Positions 7,451 to 16,252 of a stretch of DNA of 53,520 nt are shown piece by piece (positions within the stretch are counted from its first letter, which is position 1; each line of letters starts with the position of its first letter). The position numbers and the translations under genes are program-made. Below the pieces are notes generated by a model that searched no databases, had not been told where the DNA came from, and saw only the letters and a list, made by a program, of their open reading frames with translations. Source of the stretch: Bacteroidales bacterium (GTDB lineage: Bacteria > Bacteroidota > Bacteroidia > Bacteroidales > UBA932); NCBI GenBank assembly GCA_016291185.1, contig JAEFAI010000017.1, positions 1 to 53,520 of the forward strand. The letters run 5' to 3'.

Positions 7451-9700
7451 ATGTCCGAAGAATTGAACCTTGTGCGCGATCTGGCGGTCATCCTCGTATC
7501 CGCCGGCGCCTTCACCATCATATCCAAGGCCCTCAAGCAGCCGCTCATCCTGGGCTACATCCTCGCCGGCTTCCTGGTCGGCCCGCACATCTCGTGGTTC
7601 CCGGGGATCACCTCCGAGGAGACGGTCCACCAGTGGTCGGAGATCGGCATCATCTTCCTGATGTTCGGTCTGGGTCTGGAATTCAGCTTCAAGAAGCTGC
7701 TCAAGGTGGGCAGCAGCGCCCTCGTCACGGCCGGGAGCAAGTTCCTGGGCGTGTTCGTGCTGGGCTTCGTGACCGGCCAGGCCATGGGCTGGACGGCCAT
7801 GGAGAGCATCTTCCTGGGCGGTCTGCTGTCGATGTCCTCCACGATGGTGGTGCTCAAATCCTACGACGACATGGGCCTGAAAGGCCGGCCCTGGGCCGGG
7901 ATGGTGTTCGGCACCCTCGTGGTCGAGGACCTGATCGCGATCCTGCTCATGGTCCTCCTGTCCACGATGGCGGTCTCCAACCAGTTCGCCGGCGGCGAGA
8001 TGCTCTTCAACCTGGCCAAGCTGGCCTTCTTCCTCATCCTGTGGTTCCTGGTGGGCATCTATGTCATCCCGTCCGTGCTCAAGCGGGCGCGCCGCTTCCT
8101 CAACAACGAGATCCTGCTCATCGTCAGCATCGGCCTGTGCTTCGGCATGGTCGCGCTGGCGGAGACCGTCGGTTTCTCCTCCGCGCTCGGCGCCTTCGTG
8201 ATGGGCTCCATCCTCGCGGAAACCATTGAGAGCGAGCATATTGAACATCTCGTCTCCCCGATCAAGGACCTCTTCGGCGCCATCTTCTTCGTGTCCGTGG
8301 GTATGATGGTCGCCCCGGCCGTCATCGCGGAGCACTGGCTCACCATCCTCATCATCACGCTGCTGGTGATGCTCACCCACATCCTCTTCGCGGGCGCGGG
8401 TATCCTGATGACCGGCGGCGGCCTGCGCAACGCCGTCCACACGGGCTTCAGCCTCGCCCAGCTCGGCGAATTCGGCTTCATCATCGCGGGCGTGGGCGTG
8501 ACCCTCGGCGTGATGCGGGAATTCATCTACCCGGTCATCATCGCCGTGTCCGTCATCACCACCTTCACCACCCCGTACATGATCAAACTGGCCGAGCCGG
8601 CCTACGGCGGCCTGATCAAGCTCCTGCCGGAGAAGTGGATCGCGCGCCTGGACGCGCCGGAGCAGAAATCCCGCTCGACGGCCGCCGAGCAGAGCGAGTG
8701 GAAGAAGCTGCTGCGCGCCTACTTCCTGCGCATCGTGCTCTACGGCGTGGTTCTCGTGGCCATCATGATCGGCTCCAAGCAGTTCCTGGAGCCGCTCGCA
8801 AGCCGGCTTTTCCCGGACTGGAGTCCGTTCATCCACAACCTCGTGGTGGTGGCCGTGACGCTCGTCGTGATGGCCCCCTTCCTCTACGGCATGGCCATCA
8901 GCTCCGGCTCCATCAACGCCCACGCCGCCAAGCTCCTGGCGGAGAAGAACGCCAACAAGTGGCCCCTCGCGGGCCTCGTGCTCACCCGCACCTTCCTGGC
9001 CATCTCCATGATCCTCAGCGTCATCGCCAGCCACTTCTCGCTGGCGGGCTGGGCGGTCGTGCTCATCATCGTCGGCGGCTTCGTCTTCGTGATCGCCTCC
9101 CGCAGCACGATGCACCGCTACTCCGCGCTGGAGCAGCGCTTCCTGAGCAACCTCAACGAGAAAGAGGAAGCCGAGCGCAAGCGCCACCCGGTCACGAACT
9201 CCGTCCGCAACAAGATGGCCGGCTACGACGTGCACCTGGAGTTGCTGGACGTCTCGCCCGACTCCATCTTCGTCGGCAAGCAGCTCAAGGAGATCCCTTT
9301 CCGCGCCGAGACGGGCGCCAACCTGATCAAGATCCAGCGCGGCTCGCAGAGCATCACCATTCCTTCAGGCGAGATGCGTATCTTCCCGTACGACAAGCTG
9401 TTGGCCGTTGGCTCCTCCATACAGATTGATGCCCTGCGCGCCATGCTTTCGCAGTCGGACACCCAGCCCGCGCCGCTCGCCGAGCAGGAATTCGAGGTGG
9501 CGCCGGTCACGCTCGACGAGGATTCCTTCCTGAGCGGAAAGGTCCTGCGTGACATCAACATGCGCCAGTACCGCTGCATGGTCATCAGCGTCCTGCACGA
9601 GGGGGAGTTTATCACAAACCCCAAACCGGATTTCCGATTTGGGGCTGGTGACATTGTATGGATCGCCGGCGAAACCAGCGCGCTCCCTTATAAATCGTAG
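7451..9700 (+). CDS. CPA2 family cation:proton antiporter with two TrkA-C domains
   Basis: 749 residues. The N-terminal part (about 1-400) is a CPA2/KefB-like sodium/proton exchanger domain with a dozen hydrophobic segments and the LGYILAGFLVGP and GLGLEFSF motifs. A further membrane region (about 415-580) follows. The C-terminus has two TrkA-C (RCK-C) regulatory domains (about 600-665 and 675-745) without an intervening nucleotide-binding RCK-N domain. It probably exchanges K+ or Na+ for protons. The start at 7451 was preferred because the upstream in-frame extension covers the promoter region. The 3' end overlaps the converging DUF5723 gene by 13 bp. Confidence 0.9.
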   Translation: MSEELNLVRDLAVILVSAGAFTIISKALKQPLILGYILAGFLVGPHISWFPGITSEETVHQWSEIGIIFLMFGLGLEFSFKKLLKVGSSALVTAGSKFLGVFVLGFVTGQAMGWTAMESIFLGGLLSMSSTMVVLKSYDDMGLKGRPWAGMVFGTLVVEDLIAILLMVLLSTMAVSNQFAGGEMLFNLAKLAFFLILWFLVGIYVIPSVLKRARRFLNNEILLIVSIGLCFGMVALAETVGFSSALGAFVMGSILAETIESEHIEHLVSPIKDLFGAIFFVSVGMMVAPAVIAEHWLTILIITLLVMLTHILFAGAGILMTGGGLRNAVHTGFSLAQLGEFGFIIAGVGVTLGVMREFIYPVIIAVSVITTFTTPYMIKLAEPAYGGLIKLLPEKWIARLDAPEQKSRSTAAEQSEWKKLLRAYFLRIVLYGVVLVAIMIGSKQFLEPLASRLFPDWSPFIHNLVVVAVTLVVMAPFLYGMAISSGSINAHAAKLLAEKNANKWPLAGLVLTRTFLAISMILSVIASHFSLAGWAVVLIIVGGFVFVIASRSTMHRYSALEQRFLSNLNEKEEAERKRHPVTNSVRNKMAGYDVHLELLDVSPDSIFVGKQLKEIPFRAETGANLIKIQRGSQSITIPSGEMRIFPYDKLLAVGSSIQIDALRAMLSQSDTQPAPLAEQEFEVAPVTLDEDSFLSGKVLRDINMRQYRCMVISVLHEGEFITNPKPDFRFGAGDIVWIAGETSALPYKS

Positions 9701-11037
9701 GTCAGGCCCAGCGACCAGGTCCTGTGGGTCGGATCGATGTAGTTGGCGGTATCCTTCTGCTTACCCGCCGTAGAGTTCTCGAGTCCGTAATAGATCTGGA
9801 ACCGGGACACGCGGACGGAGACGCCGAAACTGTACAGGAAACCGAAGGAACCGCGGCCGAAGGAAGCGGTCAGGTCCAGCCACTTGAACGGGTTGTAGTC
9901 CGCGCCCAGACGCGCCTCCCAGTACGGTGAGTACTTATAGTTAATATACTGCGCGATGGCGCCGACACGTACCTTGTCGCAGGACGGGATCGTGTAGCGG
10001 ACACCCAGGTTGGCCGTGAACGGCAGCGCCTCGACACGCCACTTGCTGTAGCGCAGCTGCGGGTGGACGCCTTCCAGGAACTTCTTGGCAATATCTGTGG
10101 CCCGCTTAGTGAGACCGTCCTTGTTCAGGTCATCATATGAGAGGGGGCCCACGCCATCAAAATACACGTAGCCGGAGGAAGCGGCCGCATTGCCGTAATG
10201 CCAGGCAATGCCGCCAAGGTCCAGGATCGCGGCGGACAGGGTCAGGTACTCGTTCGGCGTGACGGCCACGCCCAGGTCGAAAGCGGCGCCGGCTCCCGTG
10301 GGAAGCGGGAACTTGTGGTGGGCGTGGATGTCCGACAGACTGATTTTTTGATCAGGGTATCCTTCAGCCTTGTAGAAGCTGCTGGGCAGGTCGATCTCCG
10401 CTTTCGAGAAGATGGTGTAGCCCGCGTCCGACTTCTCGACGTCGAACTGCGTGAAGCGATAGGACAGGCCGTACTCGGCGATCAGCAGCTTGGCGCGGCC
10501 GCCGATGGAGACGATGTCGCTGAGCTTGCGGCCGTAGCCGTAATTCAATTCGAAATAGCCCTGGGCCTTGACTCCCAGGTCGCTCAGGTCATAATGGGTA
10601 TCCGTCGTACCGCGCTTCAGGAGTTCGAAGATGCCCTTGGGCGCCGTCATGGTCGTCGGGAGGCGGAAGCCGATTTCAAAAGAATGATAGGCGTCGCCGC
10701 GACGGATGCCGTAGGAGAACAGGTTGAGCGTGATCTCGCCGTTGCGCGCGACGGTGTTCGGAATCCGGCTGAGGAACTGATCGGCCGAGATGGACTCGTG
10801 CAGGCCCGTCACCAGACCTCCGTCGACGGGATAATAGAAAGTGGAGACACCGTAGTTCTGGACTTTGTTGCGGGTCAACTCGAAACCGCCGATGAAGTCA
10901 CTGTCCGGGAAAAGGGCCGGATTGATGCGGTAGACGGGACGGTAGTCCTTCAGGAAGAAGCCCTGCTGGTACACCTGCGCGTTCAGGAGCGTCCCTGCGC
11001 TGAGGAAAAGCGCTATCTGGAGTAAGAACTTTTTCAT
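9688..11037 (-). CDS. DUF5723 family outer-membrane-like protein
   Basis: 449 residues with a Sec signal peptide (MKKFLLQIALFLSAGTLLNAQ). The mature protein is rich in alternating strands with aromatic residues, starts with the typical NPALFPDSDF, and ends in TWSLGLTYDL. It looks like a beta-barrel or barrel-like outer-membrane protein of DUF5723, whose function is unknown. Its start codon overlaps the stop of the upstream lipoprotein gene by 4 bp, so the two form a coupled pair and probably act together. Confidence 0.85.
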   Translation of the reverse strand: MKKFLLQIALFLSAGTLLNAQVYQQGFFLKDYRPVYRINPALFPDSDFIGGFELTRNKVQNYGVSTFYYPVDGGLVTGLHESISADQFLSRIPNTVARNGEITLNLFSYGIRRGDAYHSFEIGFRLPTTMTAPKGIFELLKRGTTDTHYDLSDLGVKAQGYFELNYGYGRKLSDIVSIGGRAKLLIAEYGLSYRFTQFDVEKSDAGYTIFSKAEIDLPSSFYKAEGYPDQKISLSDIHAHHKFPLPTGAGAAFDLGVAVTPNEYLTLSAAILDLGGIAWHYGNAAASSGYVYFDGVGPLSYDDLNKDGLTKRATDIAKKFLEGVHPQLRYSKWRVEALPFTANLGVRYTIPSCDKVRVGAIAQYINYKYSPYWEARLGADYNPFKWLDLTASFGRGSFGFLYSFGVSVRVSRFQIYYGLENSTAGKQKDTANYIDPTHRTWSLGLTYDL

Positions 11038-12170
11038 TTGCCGAAGAGGGTTATGCCACCGTACAGCTTGACGGAAGCGGTTTTCATCGAAAGACTCATC
11101 GCAGAGGAAAGCGGGACCAGGCCGGCCGTCTTGGAGTATTCAAACTTCAAGTCAAGCACGACTTCATGGATGTCGGGGATGGTCCCCGTCAGGGCCTCCA
11201 CCTCAAGCACGACCGGCGTCACGGTCGCTGCGCCCGGCTTTCCGCCGATGATCTTGACGTCCGAGGAGAAGACGACATCCTTGATTTCGTTCCCCTTCTC
11301 GTCCAGGAGCTTGATGCTTTTGATCGTCACGTCGAGCGGAAGCGTATTCTCCAGATCGAAGGCCAGATAGCACTTGTGCAGCTTGAACTTGCCCAGGGGC
11401 ACGTTCAGCTTCGAGATCGGTAACGCCTGCGAAATCGAGAACTTCTCGGAGAGAGCGAGATTGCTGGTGAAAGTGGTATAGAACGAGAACTTGGCATCAT
11501 CCGACGGGCGGACCTGGTCCTTGGCGTTCGCCGGAAGGTCCAGCGTCAGGTCATTCATCTCGACGCGGGTGACCAGGTCGGTCACTTCGACGGGAAGGTC
11601 CAACTTGAAAAGAGAAGTCGCGGAATAGCTGCTCCGGAGGGAGAAATCCTCCATCTTGTACTCTTTCGAATAAGTCTCCGTGTAGCTGTTGTCCATGCAG
11701 CGGACCCAGATGTCGGTATTCAGGGTCAGCGGAGCCGTGATCGGATTCGTGGCGTAGAGGGACAGGCGCTGGTTCATGAATCCGATGTTGAACATGCGCA
11801 GCAGGGCGACCGTTGAAGCGATGGAGCAGGACTGCGAACCGATGTCCCAGTGGTACGGCTGGGTCGGATCGGGAATGTCCATGAGCTCACGGAACGCATT
11901 CATCGCGAACACCTGATCTTCGCTTTCGATATAGAAAGTGCCGTTGGGCTCCTCTTTCATGAGGCTCTCGAGCAAGGATGCGATCGATTTGTTGGAACTG
12001 AGCAGGTCTTTGACCGTGATGGGGCCGACCTGGCCGATGGGGACGTAGATCTCCTCCTGGAACAAAGTCATTTCCCTGTTGACGCCGTCAGGATCATACT
12101 CGCTGCGGGTGCAGGAGACAAAAGACAACAGCATCGTCAGACCGGAAAATAGTAAGAAACGATGGTTCAT
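11034..12170 (-). CDS. Predicted lipoprotein, partner of DUF5723 protein
   Basis: 378 residues with a lipobox signal peptide (LTMLLSFVSCTRSEYDPDG). The rest is beta-rich with repeated strand-like segments and no motif I recognise. The 4-bp overlap with the DUF5723 gene and an upstream -7 box (12190-12197) indicate a two-gene operon. A plausible reading is a surface lipoprotein working with the DUF5723 barrel; this is inference from position only. Confidence 0.8.
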   Translation of the reverse strand: MNHRFLLFSGLTMLLSFVSCTRSEYDPDGVNREMTLFQEEIYVPIGQVGPITVKDLLSSNKSIASLLESLMKEEPNGTFYIESEDQVFAMNAFRELMDIPDPTQPYHWDIGSQSCSIASTVALLRMFNIGFMNQRLSLYATNPITAPLTLNTDIWVRCMDNSYTETYSKEYKMEDFSLRSSYSATSLFKLDLPVEVTDLVTRVEMNDLTLDLPANAKDQVRPSDDAKFSFYTTFTSNLALSEKFSISQALPISKLNVPLGKFKLHKCYLAFDLENTLPLDVTIKSIKLLDEKGNEIKDVVFSSDVKIIGGKPGAATVTPVVLEVEALTGTIPDIHEVVLDLKFEYSKTAGLVPLSSAMSLSMKTASVKLYGGITLFGK

Positions 12171-12189
12171 ATTTCTTCAGTTAGCTGGT

Positions 12190-12197
12190 CAAAGATA
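12190..12197 (-). promoter_or_regulatory. -7 box (TATCTTTG) of the lipoprotein/DUF5723 operon
   Basis: An exact TAnnTTTG match on the minus strand, 19 bases before the lipoprotein start at 12170. It is back to back with the plus-strand box at 12219-12226. Confidence 0.5.
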
Positions 12198-12218
12198 TAA
12201 ATAATCCATGGATTTTTT

Positions 12219-12226
12219 TATTTTTG
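12219..12226 (+). promoter_or_regulatory. -7 box (TATTTTTG) of the Na/Pi cotransporter operon
   Basis: An exact TAnnTTTG match 24 bases before the ATG at 12251. Its position argues against a start further upstream at 12224. The operon that follows may extend to the mug gene at 17578. Confidence 0.5.
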
Positions 12227-12250
12227 CATAACAAAAACCGAAACTCCCGA

Positions 12251-13963
12251 ATGATTCTCCAGATTCTTACGCTGCTCGGGGCAGTAACGCTCTTCCTCTT
12301 TGGTCTGAGCCTGCTCAGCGGCGGTCTTCAGAAAGTGGCCGGCGACGGACTCCGTTCGTTCCTCGCCTCGATGACTTCCAATCCCTTCAAGCAGATCATC
12401 ACCGGCATGGGTGTCACGGCTGCCATCCAGTCCTCCACGGCTACGACCATCCTCGTGGTCAGCTTCGTCAATGCGGGGCTGCTGGTGCTCGGACAGGCCA
12501 TCGGCGTGATCATGGGCGCGAACATCGGCACGACGGTCACCTCCTGGATCATGGCGGTGTTCGGCTTCTCCTTCAACATGGCGGATTTCGCCTTTCCGCT
12601 CTTCCTCGTCGGCTTCCTGCTGCGGGGCAAGAAAGCGCAGAAGACCAAGGACATCGGCGAGATCATCATCGGCTTCTGCCTCTTCTTCATCGGTTTCGCG
12701 CAGCTGCGCGCCACCGCGCAGGTGCTCATCACCCCGGAGAAGCTCGGCTTCGTGCACGCCTGGACCGACCTGGGCGGCTGGTCGATCGCCATCTTCCTGA
12801 TGATCAGTATCGTGATGACCGTCTGCTTCCAGTCTTCCGCCGCCACGATGGCCATCATCATGATCCTCGTGACCACGGGCGTCATCCCCTTCCGCCTGGC
12901 GGCGGCGATGATCCTGGGCGAGAATATCGGCACCACGATTGCGGCCAACATCGCCGCTTCCGTCGGTAATGTGGCCGCCAAGCGTACGGCCTTCTCGCAC
13001 ACGGTCTTCAACCTGTTCGGCGTGTTCTGGGTCCTGTGCATCTTCCCGTTCTTCCTCCGCCTCGTGGGCAGCATCGTGACGCTCTTCGGCCTGCCCGATC
13101 CCAACACGGCCGACCTGACCGACAGCTCGAACGCGGAGGTCATCAGCACTTCCCTGCTGTACAGCGTGTGTACGATGCACACCCTGTTCAACGTCACCAA
13201 CGTCCTGATCCTGGTCTGGTTCATCCCGCTCATCGAGAAGCTGGTCACGGCCATCTTCCCGACCCGGGAGGGCGAAGGCGAGGTGTACCGCCTCAAGTAC
13301 ATCTCCGGCGGCCCGCTTTCCACGGCGGAGCTCTCGCTGGAGGAGGCCAATAAGGAGATCATCTACTTCGGCGAGATCTGCTACAAGGGCTTCGGCTACA
13401 TCCGGAAAGCCATCAACGAGCAGGATGCCGACCGCTTCGAGGAAGCCCGCGCCAAGCTGGTCAGATACGAGGAGATCACCGACAACATCGAGCGGGAGAT
13501 CGCCAGCTATCTCAACGAGGTCTCGCGCGGCGAGATCTCCGAGCGCTCCTCGATGCGCATCAAGGGCATGTACAAGATCATCGGCGAGATGGAGTCCCTG
13601 GGCGATTCCGGCGAGAGCATCTCCCGGATGCTGCAGCGCGCCCGCACCCATGGCAAGTTCTTCGACGAGGACCTGATCGCCCGTCTGAACCGGATGCTGG
13701 ACAACGTGGACGAGGCGTACCGCGCCATGCTGGAGAACCTGAAGGCCCCGTACGGCACGCTCAAGGACATCACCAACGCAGAGCACGCGGAGGACCACAT
13801 CAACGAGTGCCGCAACACCCTGCGCGAGGAGCACATCGTCAACATCGAAGAGAATCCCGACTACAACTACCAGACGGGCGTGTTCTATATCGACATCGTC
13901 TCCGAGCTGGAGAAGCTCGGCGACTTCATCATCAACATTTCCCAGGCGAAAGTCAAAGAATAA
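12251..13963 (+). CDS. Na/Pi cotransporter family protein with PhoU-like C-terminus
   Basis: 570 residues. Two inverted Na/Pi-cotransporter repeats are seen, each with a QSS motif (AIQSSTATTILV near residue 58 and CFQSSAATMAII near 200), which in NptA/PiT2-type proteins binds phosphate and sodium. The region after about residue 340 is charged and helical, matching the PhoU-like regulatory domain fused to many bacterial members. It would import phosphate with sodium across the inner membrane. The next gene begins 19 bp downstream. Confidence 0.92.
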   Translation: MILQILTLLGAVTLFLFGLSLLSGGLQKVAGDGLRSFLASMTSNPFKQIITGMGVTAAIQSSTATTILVVSFVNAGLLVLGQAIGVIMGANIGTTVTSWIMAVFGFSFNMADFAFPLFLVGFLLRGKKAQKTKDIGEIIIGFCLFFIGFAQLRATAQVLITPEKLGFVHAWTDLGGWSIAIFLMISIVMTVCFQSSAATMAIIMILVTTGVIPFRLAAAMILGENIGTTIAANIAASVGNVAAKRTAFSHTVFNLFGVFWVLCIFPFFLRLVGSIVTLFGLPDPNTADLTDSSNAEVISTSLLYSVCTMHTLFNVTNVLILVWFIPLIEKLVTAIFPTREGEGEVYRLKYISGGPLSTAELSLEEANKEIIYFGEICYKGFGYIRKAINEQDADRFEEARAKLVRYEEITDNIEREIASYLNEVSRGEISERSSMRIKGMYKIIGEMESLGDSGESISRMLQRARTHGKFFDEDLIARLNRMLDNVDEAYRAMLENLKAPYGTLKDITNAEHAEDHINECRNTLREEHIVNIEENPDYNYQTGVFYIDIVSELEKLGDFIINISQAKVKE

Positions 13964-13982
13964 ATAGTAAATCGATAACCCC

Positions 13983-15173
13983 ATGATTCAACCCATCAGC
14001 GACGCCATCCGCTACATCGGCGTGGATGACAACGACCTTGACCTTTTCGAAAGCCAGTACGATGTCCCCGAGGGGATGTCCTACAACTCCTATATCATCC
14101 TGGACGAGAAAATCGCCGTGCTGGACAGCTCCGACGGCCGCACGGGCGAGGCCTGGATGCGCAATCTGGAAGAGGCTCTCTCCGGCCGGGAGCCGGATTA
14201 TTTGGTCGTCCACCACATGGAGCCCGACCATTCCGCCTGCGCCGCGGCGCTGCTCCAGAAGTATCCGTCCCTGACGCTGGTGGCCACGGCCCAGGCCCTC
14301 AAAATGCTCCCGCAGTTCTTCCCGGGCGTGAAGCTGGAAGGCCGCACCCGCGCGGTCGGTGAAGGAGACACGCTCCCGCTGGGCGCGCATACCCTCCAGT
14401 TCTTGCTGGCGCCGATGGTGCACTGGCCGGAGGTCATGATGAGCTTCGAACAGACGGAGAAAGTGCTTTTCAGCGCCGACGCTTTCGGCAAATTCGGCGC
14501 CCTGGCGCAGACCGGCGGCCTCTGGTGCACGCCCGAGACGGACTGGGCCTGCGAAGCACGTCGCTATTATTTCAATATCTGCGGCAAATACGGCGCGCAG
14601 GTGCAGCGCGTGCTCGCGAAAGTCGCCCCGCTGGGCGTGCAGACCATCTGTCCGCTGCACGGACCAATGCTGCGCGACACGCTCGGCGAGGCCTTGCGCC
14701 TCTACGGCATCTGGAGCAGCTACGGCGTCGAGACGCCGGGGGTGTTCGTGGCATACGCTTCGATTCACGGTGGCACGGCGGCTGCGGCGGAGCGTTTCGC
14801 CCAGATGCTCCGCGACAAGGGCTGTCCGAAGGTGGCCACCTCCGATCTGACCCGCGACGACCTGGGCGAAGCCATCGAAGATGCCTTCCGCTACGGCACG
14901 CTGGTCGTCGCAGCCTCTTCCTACGACGCCGGCCTCTTCCCGCCGATGTACGATTTCCTCTGGCACCTGCAGATCAAGGGCTGGCAGAAGCGCCGCGCGG
15001 CCGTCATCGAGAACGGCAGCTGGGCGCCGTCCGCCGGCCGTGTGATGACGGAAATGCTCTCCGCGATGAAAGACGTGGAGATCGTCGGCGAGAAGGTCAC
15101 CATCCGCAGCCGCCTGCAGGACGCCGACCTCCCTGCCCTTGAAGCCCTTGCAGACGCCGTCCTGGCGAAATAG
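13983..15173 (+). CDS. FprA family A-type flavodiiron protein
   Basis: 396 residues. The N-terminal metallo-beta-lactamase-like domain carries the diiron ligands H78, E80, D82 and H83 in HHMEPDHS, plus later ligands in VHWPE, SADAFG and CPLHGP. The C-terminal flavodoxin domain (from about residue 255) begins VAYASIHGGTAAAA, the FMN phosphate loop. Flavodiiron proteins reduce oxygen to water or NO to N2O in anaerobes, here in the cytosol. It is followed after 8 bp by a TSCPD gene, forming part of a plus-strand run. Confidence 0.94.
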   Translation: MIQPISDAIRYIGVDDNDLDLFESQYDVPEGMSYNSYIILDEKIAVLDSSDGRTGEAWMRNLEEALSGREPDYLVVHHMEPDHSACAAALLQKYPSLTLVATAQALKMLPQFFPGVKLEGRTRAVGEGDTLPLGAHTLQFLLAPMVHWPEVMMSFEQTEKVLFSADAFGKFGALAQTGGLWCTPETDWACEARRYYFNICGKYGAQVQRVLAKVAPLGVQTICPLHGPMLRDTLGEALRLYGIWSSYGVETPGVFVAYASIHGGTAAAAERFAQMLRDKGCPKVATSDLTRDDLGEAIEDAFRYGTLVVAASSYDAGLFPPMYDFLWHLQIKGWQKRRAAVIENGSWAPSAGRVMTEMLSAMKDVEIVGEKVTIRSRLQDADLPALEALADAVLAK

Positions 15174-15181
15174 ATTTAAAT

Positions 15182-15469
15182 ATGTTTGACGTTACACTGA
15201 TTTCCGACACGACGGAGGGCGGCATACGCAAAGCCGCTTTCCTGACCTGCGACGCAGTTTGCTCGCAGCAAATTGATATTGAACTGGACGGCGAGACCGT
15301 CCGCAGCGTCCGCTACACCGGCGGCTGCCACGGCAATACGCAGGGCGTAGGTGCCCTGGCAGTGGGCATGAAGAAAGACGAAGTCATTGCCCGGCTGGCA
15401 GGCATCAACTGCAAGGGCCGCGGCACCAGCTGCCCGGACCAGCTCGCCCGGGCGCTGAAAATGCTGTAG
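15182..15469 (+). CDS. TIGR03905-type TSCPD domain protein
   Basis: 95 residues covering a complete TSCPD domain. The C-terminal CKGRGTSCPDQLARAL and three further cysteines (CDAVCSQQI, GGCHGN) are typical of the small stand-alone TIGR03905 form. The domain is related to the C-terminal part of B12-dependent ribonucleotide reductase. The function of the stand-alone form is not established; a metal-binding or redox role is suggested by the cysteines and the flavodiiron neighbour, but that is inference. Gaps to neighbours are 8 and 3 bp. Confidence 0.88.
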   Translation: MFDVTLISDTTEGGIRKAAFLTCDAVCSQQIDIELDGETVRSVRYTGGCHGNTQGVGALAVGMKKDEVIARLAGINCKGRGTSCPDQLARALKML

Positions 15470-15472
15470 GCT

Positions 15473-16252
15473 ATGGTTCCCGTCGGTACGCTGGTGATGT
15501 TGGCGCTCTGTGCCCTGGTGGGCATCGCCGCGCCCGTTGCACTGGCCTGGTGGCTCGTGAAGAAGCAACACGCTAAACTGACTACCATCCTGGTCGGTGC
15601 CGGCGTGTTCTTCGTTTTCGCCCTGCTGCTGGAGCCCCTTCTGCACCAGGTGGTCCTGAAAGGCCCCAACGGCGCTGCAATTACAGGAAATATCTGGTAT
15701 TATGCTCTTTACGGAGGCCTTGCCGCGGGAATCTTTGAAGAGACCGGCCGCTTCCTCGGCATGAAGTTCCTCTTGAAGAAGGAGCCGAACGGAGCCCTGC
15801 CGGCTGTGGCCTACGGCACCGGCCACGGCGGCATGGAGATACTGATGATCTTCGGGGTCACGATGATCTCCAATCTCGCCATCTCGCTGATGATCAACGC
15901 CGGGCAGGCCGATACCATCCTCGCCGCCGTGCCGGCGGAGACGCAGGGACAGGTGGAGGCGCAGTTCGCGCAGTTGCAGGGCCTGAACGCCGGAGAGCTT
16001 CTGCTGGGCTTCTGGGAGCGCATCTCCGCCCTCATCCTCCAGCTGGGCTTGTCCGTCATCGTCTGGACGGCGATCCGCAAGGGCGGAAAATGGCTTTGGC
16101 TCTTCCCGACCGCCATCCTGCTGCATGCGTTGGTGGACGCCTGTGCCGTAATACTTTCTAAGTCCGTGAGTGTGACCGTTGTAGAGTTGATTATCTGCAG
16201 CATGGCTATCGCCGTTGGCGCTGCCGGCTATATGCTCGCCAAGAAGCTATGA
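15473..16252 (+). CDS. YhfC family intramembrane (glutamic-type) protease
   Basis: 259 residues with about seven transmembrane helices. The motifs GIFEETGRFLGMK (EExxR type) and YGTGHGGMEIL (GxGHGGxE type) are characteristic of the YhfC branch of the CPBP/CAAX-like membrane proteases. The substrate is unknown. It starts 3 bp after the TSCPD gene, and its stop overlaps the AlkD-like start as ATGA, so translation is coupled. Confidence 0.85.
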   Translation: MVPVGTLVMLALCALVGIAAPVALAWWLVKKQHAKLTTILVGAGVFFVFALLLEPLLHQVVLKGPNGAAITGNIWYYALYGGLAAGIFEETGRFLGMKFLLKKEPNGALPAVAYGTGHGGMEILMIFGVTMISNLAISLMINAGQADTILAAVPAETQGQVEAQFAQLQGLNAGELLLGFWERISALILQLGLSVIVWTAIRKGGKWLWLFPTAILLHALVDACAVILSKSVSVTVVELIICSMAIAVGAAGYMLAKKL

